A stretch of DNA of 64,000 nt from Bacteroidota bacterium. GTDB lineage: Bacteria; Bacteroidota; Bacteroidia; NS11-12g; UBA9320. The stretch lies in the NCBI GenBank assembly GCA_002746305.1, contig NVWV01000007.1, positions 186,001 through 250,000 on the forward strand. Reading direction: 5' to 3'. A program made the translations under genes and the position numbers. Within the stretch, counting starts at the first letter, position 1; every line of letters begins with the position of its first letter. Below, in pieces: positions 42,747 through 51,325 of the stretch. Under the pieces are notes generated by a model. It was given only the letters and a program-made list of their open reading frames with translations. It ran no database searches and was not told where the DNA came from.

Positions 42747-43957
42747 TATCGCTCAAAAATTAGTTTTGAAGTTTTAAGGTGTGACAGTTGTAATTCTTCT
42801 AAAATACTTGACCCTAGATGGTGTATTGAAGGAGTAATTCGTTGCTTCTTTTTTATAGCACAAACCTCTCTTATTAAATTACTGTACTTAGCTGCTACCA
42901 GCGTCCAAGTATATCGTCTGTAGGCAATAGTTTTCATTTCATCAGCTACTTTTTCAAGTGTTTCATTCGCTGTGTCCAATAGTCTAATTATTAGATCCTC
43001 TTCTGTTCTGAAATAAATTGCTTTATTTTCTGTTGTGGTTCTATTGTAGGACACTCCAAATGATATAATTGGTAAACCCAAATACATTGCTTCTACTAAA
43101 CTAGGATTTGTTCCTCCTGCAGAATGTCCATGAATATACAAACTTGCATTTCCTCTTAACAAGTCTATTGTACGTTGATTATATATTGGATTAAAAAGGA
43201 AGATATTCTTGTAAGATTGGAACTTCTGTTTCAACCTTCTACCATAGGAGTTAACCTCCCAATTTCCAACCATAACTAATCTTTTAGACGGCAGTTTTCC
43301 AAATGCCTCAAGCACCAAATGCACGTTATTTTCAGGCTCTATTCTGCACACTTTAAATGCATAGTCATCTCCTAAGAATGGAAACTCCAGTTTATCGGTA
43401 GGTGTTGGGTCTACCTTTAAAGTATGATCAGCTCCATACTCTATTACTCTACTAACAGTTCCATACCGCATGGCAGTATAGTCTTGAATACTCTCATTAT
43501 CAGATATATCTATGTGAGAATACTTCACAGCTATTTTCTCCGCCCATCTTAAGTATAGCTTTGCAAGTAGGTTCCATTTATCACGTTTCCACTCAATCCC
43601 ATCTATAGATATTATTATTTTCTTTTTAGTAAATAGCCGAACAAACGGAAGGATCCAAGCACCTGCTACACCAAGTATTAACAATACCTCATTTGAAAAC
43701 AGAGCGTGAATAATTGACCAGGTATCGTAAAAAATACTTTGAATACCATTTGCTTTCAAATTTACATATTCAAGTCTTGCTCCTTTATATGATGTAAGTC
43801 TCTCCTTTCTGGTGTAACTTTTTTTCGAACAATAAACTGTAATATTTAGCTCTTTACTCAAATGAATTACAAGATGATTCACCAAAGTTTCAAATCCTCC
43901 ATATTTGGCAGGTAGACCTACAGTGCCTATTATAGCTATTCTCTTTCTAGTATTCAT
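42746..43957 (-). CDS. DUF1972 (rhamnosyltransferase-type) glycosyltransferase
   Basis: A 403-residue GT4-type enzyme. Residues 1-180 match the DUF1972 module ('IAIIGTVGLPAKYGGFETLV', 'ISIDGIEWKRDKWN') and the rest is a GT1/GT4 C-terminal domain ('LVMVGNWEVNSYGRRLKQ', 'SLYIHGHSAGGTNPSLVEAM', the EX7E-like acceptor motif region). Homologues transfer rhamnose or a related sugar in capsule and EPS synthesis (WchF-like). The gene starts 11 bp before the end of the small ORF upstream, so it is translationally coupled to it. Acceptor sugar unknown. Confidence 0.9.
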   Translation of the reverse strand: MNTRKRIAIIGTVGLPAKYGGFETLVNHLVIHLSKELNITVYCSKKSYTRKERLTSYKGARLEYVNLKANGIQSIFYDTWSIIHALFSNEVLLILGVAGAWILPFVRLFTKKKIIISIDGIEWKRDKWNLLAKLYLRWAEKIAVKYSHIDISDNESIQDYTAMRYGTVSRVIEYGADHTLKVDPTPTDKLEFPFLGDDYAFKVCRIEPENNVHLVLEAFGKLPSKRLVMVGNWEVNSYGRRLKQKFQSYKNIFLFNPIYNQRTIDLLRGNASLYIHGHSAGGTNPSLVEAMYLGLPIISFGVSYNRTTTENKAIYFRTEEDLIIRLLDTANETLEKVADEMKTIAYRRYTWTLVAAKYSNLIREVCAIKKKQRITPSIHHLGSSILEELQLSHLKTSKLIFER

Positions 43958-44123
43958 TTTTCCTAATCATTGATAGAGCTTCGTTCCATTGAGCTCTTGC
44001 CCCTTTATTTCTAAATTGATCTGTTTCTGCAAGCTGTCTTACCAATTGATAAAATTGCTTTTTTACACCTCTAGTTGTTACCTCTTCGTGTATTTCGTAA
44101 TATAAATTCTCCCAATTCCCCAT
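43947..44123 (-). CDS. Small (58-residue) conserved-looking protein inside the EPS operon
   Basis: The frame runs from an ATG at 44123-44121 to a TAG at 43949-43947 and encodes 58 residues, beginning MGNWENLYYEIHEEV and ending 'ARAQWNEALSMIRKNEY'. The protein is charged, helical, Trp- and Gln-rich, without a signal or membrane helix. It begins 11 bp after the upstream glycosyltransferase stop and ends 11 bp inside the next glycosyltransferase gene, so the spacing is that of a real operon member. The function is not known; a cytosolic adaptor for the synthesis enzymes is only a guess. Confidence 0.7.
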   Translation of the reverse strand: MGNWENLYYEIHEEVTTRGVKKQFYQLVRQLAETDQFRNKGARAQWNEALSMIRKNEY

Positions 44124-44134
44124 AATATTTACTT

Positions 44135-45211
44135 TTATTTAGTTTCTAAAATTTGAATGTTCTTTAAAATAAATCTATCCTCATTATACTGAGCCACCGC
44201 ACTCCTAGCGGATTTCCTGAACGATTTGAAATAGTTGTCATTCGAAGTCCAAACTCCTATTTTATTTGCTATCTCCACGATATCATCACTGTCCAACGTA
44301 AAACCATTTACTCCATTCTCAATCACTTCTGTGACCCCTCCTACCGGTGGAACAATGGCCGGATTCCCATATGCCATACCCTCTATAATTGTTAAACCAA
44401 AGGTTTCAACCCACTCGTTGGGTTTGGAAAGATTAAGTACTACATCTGCCCATTTATAAAAAGGATGGACATTGGATTGGGTCTCAAAAATTTCAAGGTT
44501 TTCAGGTAGTTTTACCTTCTTAAAGTAATCGGCTATCTCATTTTTATTTGCATTCAGAACTAACCTAAAATTATGGTGAGGAAGACAATTTGATAATTGA
44601 ACAAACTCATTTATACCCTTGTATGTTTTCAATGAACAAACCATAAGAACATTACTCAATCCTTCTTTTTCGATTGCATCTGCTTCAGCCTTAGACAAAA
44701 ACTCATTCTCTATTGCATTGTGTAACACATGCATTTTTTTATTTGAGAAAGACTCTTGATCTGCTAAGTAGTTCGAGACATACACAATATCCGTTGCACA
44801 CCATTCCACAATTCCAAAAAGAAATGACTTGAGGATAGCTGGTTTCATTGACGTTTCATGGATATGATAAATCACCCGATTCCCTTTCAACTTACCAGCT
44901 ACTGCTGCCCCAAATGGGAGTACTGTATTAACATATATGATATCGGTATTCTCCGTATTTTTCAAAATCTTAACACATAGGATTATTTGGCTTACCATAA
45001 GATTTACAAAACGAATTACTGGATTTGCTGCAAACCTATAATTGAAAAAAGAGTACTTCACATCTGGCAAATCTGAGAGAAAGCCTTCTCTTCCAGCACA
45101 GGTATAAAGCTGGGTTGTTATTCCATGCTTATTCCACCCTTTAAGTAACTGCATTAGCACCTTTGGGCTACCACTATAATCATTGAATAAATGTGTCGCT
45201 ATTATTTTCAT
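44135..45211 (-). CDS. GT4-family glycosyltransferase
   Basis: I start this gene at the ATG at 45211 ('MKIIATHLFNDYSGSPKVL'), the normal GT4 N-terminus. The frame is open 21 codons upstream but lacks family-like sequence. The 358-residue protein has the N-terminal GT-B domain and a C-terminal domain with 'NVLMVCSLKTYKGINEF', 'SNVHPFYKWADVVLNLSKPN' and 'EWVETFGLTIIEGMAYGNPA' (the EX7E motif E.FGLTIIEG), then 'GVTEVIENGVNGFTLDSDD'. A retaining enzyme using a nucleotide sugar; sugar and linkage unknown. First gene of the second EPS transcription unit. Confidence 0.9.
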   Translation of the reverse strand: MKIIATHLFNDYSGSPKVLMQLLKGWNKHGITTQLYTCAGREGFLSDLPDVKYSFFNYRFAANPVIRFVNLMVSQIILCVKILKNTENTDIIYVNTVLPFGAAVAGKLKGNRVIYHIHETSMKPAILKSFLFGIVEWCATDIVYVSNYLADQESFSNKKMHVLHNAIENEFLSKAEADAIEKEGLSNVLMVCSLKTYKGINEFVQLSNCLPHHNFRLVLNANKNEIADYFKKVKLPENLEIFETQSNVHPFYKWADVVLNLSKPNEWVETFGLTIIEGMAYGNPAIVPPVGGVTEVIENGVNGFTLDSDDIVEIANKIGVWTSNDNYFKSFRKSARSAVAQYNEDRFILKNIQILETK

Positions 45212-45367
45212 TGGAGTCCTTTGATATATATGCAATTGTTTAATTTTTATAATACAAAGTTGGTACTGATCCATGCGGTATTTTAAACTTGTAGTGGGGT
45301 GAACATGATTGGAAGTTAAACGGTTGTTTTTTGAGGTTGAACAACTAAATGATAATTCGATTACAAA

Positions 45368-45393
45368 AAAACACCCATTGATATGGGTGTTTT
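45368..45393 (-). terminator. Rho-independent terminator of the upstream EPS unit
   Basis: AAAACACCCAT / ATGGGTGTTTT forms an 11-bp perfect stem with a TGAT loop. On the minus strand it is followed by a run of T (complement of 45365-45370), so it terminates the gene ending at 45457. It splits the EPS locus into two transcription units. Confidence 0.9.
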
Positions 45394-45456
45394 AAACAGG
45401 CAATTAACTAAAATTAAGATGAAAATTCTTCAACCCTTTTAGCAAAAGGAATAGAA

Positions 45457-46686
45457 CTATAAGGTTCTATATATATTATCTAGCCACTCTCCTCTTCTAT
45501 CCCAATGAAATGTCTCCTCAAAATGTGTTCTAGCATTTTTTCGCATTTGCATGTGGTTCTTAGGATGATGGTATAGTTTCTTCAAAGCAATTGCCAGCTC
45601 AAAAATGGTTGTCTCATAATCCTGTTCCTTTATAGCAAAACCACATGACGAATTCACAAATTCTCCAGGACCACAATTACCTAAACAGATTATTGGTAGA
45701 GCAAAGGATAAGGCTTCAGCTACAACCATACCTGCACCTTCGTGACTTGGGAATAAAAAAACATCCGAAGACTTCATCATCTTCATAAGTTCAGAGCGTT
45801 CTACCCAATTAATAATCTCCACTCTGTCAATTATGCCGTTATCCTTAATCAAATTCAATAAATACTTTTCCTCTGGACCACTACCTACTAAAGTGAGTTT
45901 AACCTTTTCTTGTGCTTCTTTGGATAGACTTCTCACAAATCTTGCAAAGGATAAAATAGTTAAATCAAAGCCCTTGAGAGGTACAAACCTACCTGCCGAT
46001 ATTATATGAAAACTATCTTTAAAATTATCGATTTCATAGCCAAAATCTTGAGTTGCAATAGACGGCCGAACCATATATTTACCCGGTTTTAACTTAATTT
46101 TACTGCTTACACTACTGTTCATTGCATAGATGAAATCTGCTTTTTTTACAGTTTGTTTCAATGCTGGTGAGAATTTCCAGAAATAGTTTTTAACCATCCA
46201 AGTGAGTCTATCTTTCAACCAATAACGTATGGAAAAAGGAGCTAAGTACTGAGCAGGAATAAGTGGATGATGTCCAATCGGGCCCCATACAAAGGGCTTC
46301 CCCAGTTTCCATAAGTAACTAGGAGTCCAATCATTTGGGAAAGCTACATTGTGTGCTATATCAAATTTTAAACCCCGTTTTTTTACAAACTTAGGTATCG
46401 CCTTTTGCCACATCCAATAATATAACATTGCTCCTCGACTTCCTTGTTTCCAAAAACGGGTCCAGTACGGAGTATCAAAATACACAAAATCTATATTGTC
46501 AAATATTACATCTGGATTAGCCATTATATGAGCATCTATAGCTTCTTGGTTATTCTCCCTTGTGATACAAATGACCTTATTAAATCGTGCTATTTGACGG
46601 ATAAAGTTCCACCCTAAGGCGTCTTCAGATCCCTTTGTAGGATGAACTGCATATGTTGTCGCTAGTATGGTCTTTACTCCTTTCAT
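45457..46686 (-). CDS. GT4-family glycosyltransferase
   Basis: A 409-residue glycosyltransferase. The N-terminal part ('GSEDALGWNFIRQIARFNKV') is typical of GT4 EPS enzymes with the 'KGSE..LGW' opening, followed by 'WGPIGHHPLIPAQYL'. The C-terminal domain has 'HIISAGRFVPLKGFDLTILS', 'LVGSGPEEKYLLNLIKDN' and 'DVFLFPSHEGAGMVVAEALS' (EX7E: EGAGMVVAEA), then 'PIICLGNCGPGEFV'. Likely a retaining hexosyltransferase. Its end is followed by a strong terminator. Substrate unknown. Confidence 0.92.
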   Translation of the reverse strand: MKGVKTILATTYAVHPTKGSEDALGWNFIRQIARFNKVICITRENNQEAIDAHIMANPDVIFDNIDFVYFDTPYWTRFWKQGSRGAMLYYWMWQKAIPKFVKKRGLKFDIAHNVAFPNDWTPSYLWKLGKPFVWGPIGHHPLIPAQYLAPFSIRYWLKDRLTWMVKNYFWKFSPALKQTVKKADFIYAMNSSVSSKIKLKPGKYMVRPSIATQDFGYEIDNFKDSFHIISAGRFVPLKGFDLTILSFARFVRSLSKEAQEKVKLTLVGSGPEEKYLLNLIKDNGIIDRVEIINWVERSELMKMMKSSDVFLFPSHEGAGMVVAEALSFALPIICLGNCGPGEFVNSSCGFAIKEQDYETTIFELAIALKKLYHHPKNHMQMRKNARTHFEETFHWDRRGEWLDNIYRTL

Positions 46687-46801
46687 AATTAATAGTACAA
46701 AGGAAGATGTGTATTAACCTCATCTATCCGTTTGTCGCTGGATGAATCTTTTGTCAAGTTCAAACGTCATATTCTGACGATTCATAAACGACTAGTCATT
46801 T

Positions 46802-48070
46802 TTAACCAAATGATATGTCTGGCCTCCTCCTTTTCAAAAACAATTGCTGTACTTTGGTAAGTCTATCAGGTTTAGAAAAAGTGATGGAGAAGATTAAAAA
46901 ATGATAAAACAAAATTCCGAAGTTAGCTTCTCCAAAAATGCCAAACTCTGTCATGGAGTTAATCATTACTGGTATAAGAATTCCTAACAACATTAATTTT
47001 TTTTCTTCTAACTGTTTGGTAAAACCTCGGATTGTAAAAAACATCTGAAAGAGTACTATTGTAAACCCCACAAATCCCAAATTCATAAGTACCTGTAGAA
47101 ATGTGTTGTGTGTCATATGGCCTGCATACGTATGCACACTCTCAAAGTGATCATGATAATCAATCCGCATAAAACCAAAACCAAAAAGGGGCTCACGGGG
47201 CAATCCTTCTGCAATTAATGCTTTCCAAAAAGGCAAACGACCAGTCATCGAAAGTATGTCTTCTAGACCTCCACTTCTCAATACTAAAGTTTGAATCACT
47301 ATCGGAATAATAGCTGCTATTGCAACGTAAACTGCTAGTTTCAGTTTCGTACTATTACTTCTTCTAACATGAAAAAAAACTATAAGCAAAACTCCAACCA
47401 AGCTGGATCGGGATTTGGTAAGCACAAGTGCCCAAAGAATAATGACCACTTTTATGATAGTCCAGATTTTTTTTGGCTTACGGTACAAATCAAAAATAAG
47501 ACAGGACAGACCCAAACCCGCTAGCATTCCGAGTTCATTTGGATTCATAATGTATCCACCTAGTCTGAAGTCGGCACCCCCTTCTACAGCCCTAAAAAAA
47601 ACATCATGATCAATATACATTCCTATAATGAATATCAGAATCAAACCAAATACGGTGTTACCCATGGTATTATAAAATCGGATATGATGATTTGGGAAAT
47701 ATTCATCTAAAAGCATATAACACTTCATAAAATAAAACGCGAAAACGAAACTCTCCAAAGTCATCACCCACTGTAAAGAGCTGTAACCAGGATCTGTACT
47801 CCACATGATAGAAGCAAGGCCTAATAGCAGGTAACCAACATAAAAAATTGGAGCCCATATATGGCTCCAATTGAATGACCTAATTGCTCCATAATTGACT
47901 ATTTTTTGATGAACAAAGTATATGGCTACTGTCATTCCAATTCGGGTAACCACCTTGATAACTCTAGTGATAACTATATTCTCACTCCACGTAAAAAAAC
48001 CGGCTACCATGATAAATAATACAATTAGTAAAAGGGAATCAACCCTCTTTAAAAACTTGCTATGATCCAT
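46802..48070 (-). CDS. O-antigen ligase / polysaccharide polymerase (Wzy-like)
   Basis: The 422-residue protein has 10-12 hydrophobic segments and the large periplasmic loop typical of Wzy_C/O-antigen ligases: 'WSTDPGYSSLQWVMTLESF', 'GGYIMNPNELGMLAGLGLS' (ExxA/NxLG-type), 'LTKSRSSLVGVLLIVF' (S-R-S), and after the loop 'PLFGFGFMRIDYHDHFE' and 'HMTHNTFLQVLMNLGFVGF' (H.THN..L). It joins repeat units or ligates the chain, most probably the polymerase here since no other Wzy candidate is present. It overlaps the preceding acyltransferase by 1 bp. Confidence 0.9.
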   Translation of the reverse strand: MDHSKFLKRVDSLLLIVLFIMVAGFFTWSENIVITRVIKVVTRIGMTVAIYFVHQKIVNYGAIRSFNWSHIWAPIFYVGYLLLGLASIMWSTDPGYSSLQWVMTLESFVFAFYFMKCYMLLDEYFPNHHIRFYNTMGNTVFGLILIFIIGMYIDHDVFFRAVEGGADFRLGGYIMNPNELGMLAGLGLSCLIFDLYRKPKKIWTIIKVVIILWALVLTKSRSSLVGVLLIVFFHVRRSNSTKLKLAVYVAIAAIIPIVIQTLVLRSGGLEDILSMTGRLPFWKALIAEGLPREPLFGFGFMRIDYHDHFESVHTYAGHMTHNTFLQVLMNLGFVGFTIVLFQMFFTIRGFTKQLEEKKLMLLGILIPVMINSMTEFGIFGEANFGILFYHFLIFSITFSKPDRLTKVQQLFLKRRRPDISFG

Positions 48071-48759
48071 TACACTCTTGTTTTTAGGAGTTTAGCTGGC
48101 AAACCGCCTATCACAGAATTTGCAGGGAATGATTTTGTCACAACGGCTCCTGCTGCAATAACACATCCATCCCCAATAGTTACTCCATCCAGAATAGTCA
48201 CTTTACTTCCCATCCAACAATTAGCCCCGATTTTAATGCCATGCCTGTTGACTCCTTGTAAACGGATGGGTAAATTAACATCTCCATAGTTATGATTTTC
48301 AGGATGACAGCTTAGGTATTGACCTATGATACAATCATCTCCTATTTCTAGACCTCCAGCACCACCTAAATACGCAAATTCACCAATCCCTACATTGTTT
48401 CCGATCTTAATGCCATAACCTATAGCATTTAACGATGTACTCACAATCACTTTACTATATGAACCAATTCCTACGTTTTTGCCAATCTTAATACCCTCTC
48501 TTCCCAATCCACTAAATGTTACATAATCTCCAAGTTTCAAAAACTTACCAAATCTAATCCTGGATACAGCTATGAACTTTACACCTTTGCCCCTTAGCAT
48601 AAACTTGGGGTTCTTGCCTTTAAGTAACATTCTAGAACCTCTTATTAAACCCAGTAATTGAATACTTAAAAACTCCAATAAAATTCTATTATCTACTGCC
48701 GTATCAAATTGAAAACTTGGGTTTCGTAACTTTACGATATATTGAATAATTGATCTCAT
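48070..48759 (-). CDS. Hexapeptide-repeat acyltransferase
   Basis: In this 229-residue protein, residues 60-225 have the left-handed beta-helix repeats: 'FGKFLKLGDYVTFSGLGREG', 'IKIGKNVGIGSYSKVIVSTS', 'IKIGNNVGIGEFAYLGGAGG', 'LEIGDDCIIGQYLSCHPENH' (His likely catalytic) and 'CWMGSKVTILDGVTIGDGCV'. This is the WbbJ/serine-O-acetyltransferase-like group that O-acetylates sugars using acetyl-CoA. In an EPS locus it most likely acetylates the repeat unit. It overlaps the fusion gene and the Wzy gene by 1 bp each. Confidence 0.93.
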   Translation of the reverse strand: MRSIIQYIVKLRNPSFQFDTAVDNRILLEFLSIQLLGLIRGSRMLLKGKNPKFMLRGKGVKFIAVSRIRFGKFLKLGDYVTFSGLGREGIKIGKNVGIGSYSKVIVSTSLNAIGYGIKIGNNVGIGEFAYLGGAGGLEIGDDCIIGQYLSCHPENHNYGDVNLPIRLQGVNRHGIKIGANCWMGSKVTILDGVTIGDGCVIAAGAVVTKSFPANSVIGGLPAKLLKTRV

Positions 48760-51134
48760 TAAGCAGCTTGTATTTTAACTTCATCCATTATTACATTCAC
48801 CGTAACATCAAGGTCAACATTTTTGACTGGTAAATACTTGCTATCCATACCTTCCTCATTCAACTTTTTGAATAACTGCAAATATTTGCGGGTAAGTGTC
48901 GTTATGGTCTCAGCATCCAGCTCTTGTTTTCGTGCTAAAATTGTATCTACATCTGCGTACAAGAAGAAGTTAAGATGTGGCTTCATAATTAGTTTGTACC
49001 CCAATTTCATTAGCCAAGTTGGAAGAGTGATATTACTTCTACGGCTATCATTGATAAAGTCAAAGTAGTATCTATCATATAGCACCACTTTCCCTCTCAT
49101 TACATATTTACCATATACGTAAAACTGTCCAATAAGGTAATCTGTGTAGTAGTATCCAAATCGCAAAAGTGAAGATATTGTACTTTTGTTTTCTCCTTGC
49201 CTAGGAAGTCTTTCTTCAGCCTTTTGCTCTGCAACAGCCTTACCAAGAGTCCATGCACTGATAATTGGAAGCAAAGATGGACGATGTCGTAATACCACTA
49301 CTGATTTTCTAAGTTGCTTATCAATACGATGTTTTGTAATTTCTATTAATGTTGACTTTCCAGCCCCATCTACACCACTAAAAGTAACAATAAAACCGCG
49401 TGGACCTATGAGATCTTTGAGTGTATCAATTAGATAGTTTATTGAGTTTATCAAGAAAAAGAAACCTTGGTTCACTTTCTTTTTTCTAAGCATTGATTTA
49501 AGACTTTTTTGTATTGCAATCGGATTTGAACCATTAACCATTTTCCTTGTTTCCAACTCGAATGACTTGCTTCTATAGGCTACCGGAACTGGAGCTTTAT
49601 TCAAAGCATAAAAGTGATTCACATACTCAGCTTCTGTCAAGCAACATGGTTGTTTTACACCAAACACATTAACACTTGATTTTGCCAAGAGTCTATCTAT
49701 ATCATAAATCACCAAGTTCTTTCGCTTTAGCCGCCAGATACAGTCTATGCTTAGAAGCTCTGAATTATTTAAAACCAACTGAATATTCTTCATAAATGAG
49801 AGATTTTTAATCCGAGCTACTTTAACCAAGCAATGTCTTTCCAGAAACTCGATTAATGCCTTGGCATTACTAGGGTTTGTACAAAAATCCACATCACTCA
49901 TAGAGCTTATTTGTTCCGGTAAATAACCTTTGAATTTAAGAACCACGTACTCCGTGTTTTGCATAAAGTCAAACACATCCATGAGCACTAATTTTCGAGA
50001 TTCGTTTGTATCTTCTAGAACCCAACTAATTGCCTCATTCCACGTCTGAAGCAACCAATTGACTTGAGTATGCCACTCTTGTTGCTTGCTGTATACATTT
50101 AAATAATACGTTGAATTAACCAGCAAGTAGAGCTTCAAATAGTATTTGGTCTTTTCTTTATCACCTCCAAAAATAGTGGGGCAAATGACCTCCATTATTT
50201 CCTTACTTATGGTCTTCCACGAATCGTGATTAACCAATATTCCATTCTGAATAACAAAGTGAAATACATCATAACCTTTGGGCATTTGACCCCTCATCAT
50301 TTCCAGATCGTATAATGACAATTTACTTTCTGTCACAAAACAATTCCATGGAGTAAAGTCCCCATGAGCGATACTAGTATGCACCTTCTCTTGATCGCTC
50401 AGAGAACTAATAAGCCAATGCAATTTACGTTTCATAGCTTGTGGAAGTCTAGGATCACAATACACATTAAGCTCCTTGTAGTCATTCAACATTCTATTAT
50501 AAAATTCGGTATCACAGAGTAAGATTTCTTCTGTAGTCCGTTGTGATAGTTCTTGAAGTGCTCTAAAATGTTTAGCCTCTAAGGCCGATACTCTTCTACC
50601 TTCACTCACCTCACTTAGCTGAAGATAGTCTTTAGAGAAGGACAATATTTTTGGCAACTCAACATGGAGCAAAGTATCTTTCTCAAATCGTTGAATTGAG
50701 TTCTTTTCATTTTCGAGGAGTTCATATGAATTATCCCCAAATGCCACTTTAGTAAATGAAAATTGGTTCGAAAAATTGAATGCCGCAATTATCAATTTCC
50801 TATTGGGGCCTTTTGTTCCCGTGAACAATGCCCACTCTCGAGAGCTATCAATATTGAATGCTGTTGGGAAAAAATCAAAACTGGCTTTGGTCTTTTTTGC
50901 AAGTAATCTTTGTAACCTAAAAACAAATAATAGTTTCACAACTACTGCAAAGACTTGAGCTCTAAATGACGTTGCATTATAAAACTTAAGGAATACTGGT
51001 TTCTTATTCGTTGCTGGCCAAATCCATCTAATGGATTCATCTTGATTACATAAATAATAAAACGCTCTTTCCTCGGTATGGCCTATACTTATAGCATCTA
51101 TCCAAGCTTGTACTGTTGTTTCTTTTATATTCAT
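48759..51134 (-). CDS. Three-domain fusion: APH-like kinase, nucleotidyltransferase-like domain, thymidylate-kinase-like domain
   Basis: The 791-residue soluble protein has an aminoglycoside-phosphotransferase-like fold in about 100-380, with the Brenner motif 'SIAHGDFTPWNCFVTES' (about 258; HGDFxxxN) and 'LYDLEMMRGQMPKGYD' (DxE/G site). A nucleotidyltransferase-like segment follows at about 385-520 ('VVLKFKGYLPEQ..MSDVDF', S-D-V-D about 413). A P-loop kinase forms the last 215 residues ('FSGVDGAGKSTLIEI', Walker A about 588, then 'VVLYDRYYFDFIND'). Similar C-terminal thymidylate-kinase domains occur in polysaccharide loci; the combined enzyme may phosphorylate a sugar or lipid intermediate, but this is inference. 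Confidence 0.82.
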   Translation of the reverse strand: MNIKETTVQAWIDAISIGHTEERAFYYLCNQDESIRWIWPATNKKPVFLKFYNATSFRAQVFAVVVKLLFVFRLQRLLAKKTKASFDFFPTAFNIDSSREWALFTGTKGPNRKLIIAAFNFSNQFSFTKVAFGDNSYELLENEKNSIQRFEKDTLLHVELPKILSFSKDYLQLSEVSEGRRVSALEAKHFRALQELSQRTTEEILLCDTEFYNRMLNDYKELNVYCDPRLPQAMKRKLHWLISSLSDQEKVHTSIAHGDFTPWNCFVTESKLSLYDLEMMRGQMPKGYDVFHFVIQNGILVNHDSWKTISKEIMEVICPTIFGGDKEKTKYYLKLYLLVNSTYYLNVYSKQQEWHTQVNWLLQTWNEAISWVLEDTNESRKLVLMDVFDFMQNTEYVVLKFKGYLPEQISSMSDVDFCTNPSNAKALIEFLERHCLVKVARIKNLSFMKNIQLVLNNSELLSIDCIWRLKRKNLVIYDIDRLLAKSSVNVFGVKQPCCLTEAEYVNHFYALNKAPVPVAYRSKSFELETRKMVNGSNPIAIQKSLKSMLRKKKVNQGFFFLINSINYLIDTLKDLIGPRGFIVTFSGVDGAGKSTLIEITKHRIDKQLRKSVVVLRHRPSLLPIISAWTLGKAVAEQKAEERLPRQGENKSTISSLLRFGYYYTDYLIGQFYVYGKYVMRGKVVLYDRYYFDFINDSRRSNITLPTWLMKLGYKLIMKPHLNFFLYADVDTILARKQELDAETITTLTRKYLQLFKKLNEEGMDSKYLPVKNVDLDVTVNVIMDEVKIQAA

Positions 51135-51325
51135 AACTGTGCATTAGATTTAATCATTTACTTATAAAACTATACTTCAAATATGGCAAGGGTATTCGAG
51201 CATTTATGATTAAAGAGGTGGGGTGAAAAGCTCTAACGGTGAGTGGTAGAATTAAGAAGATGAGTGGAAAGCAGATAATTACAAAAACCACTAAAAGTGA
51301 CTCTTGAAAAGAGCCATAAGCCTAC

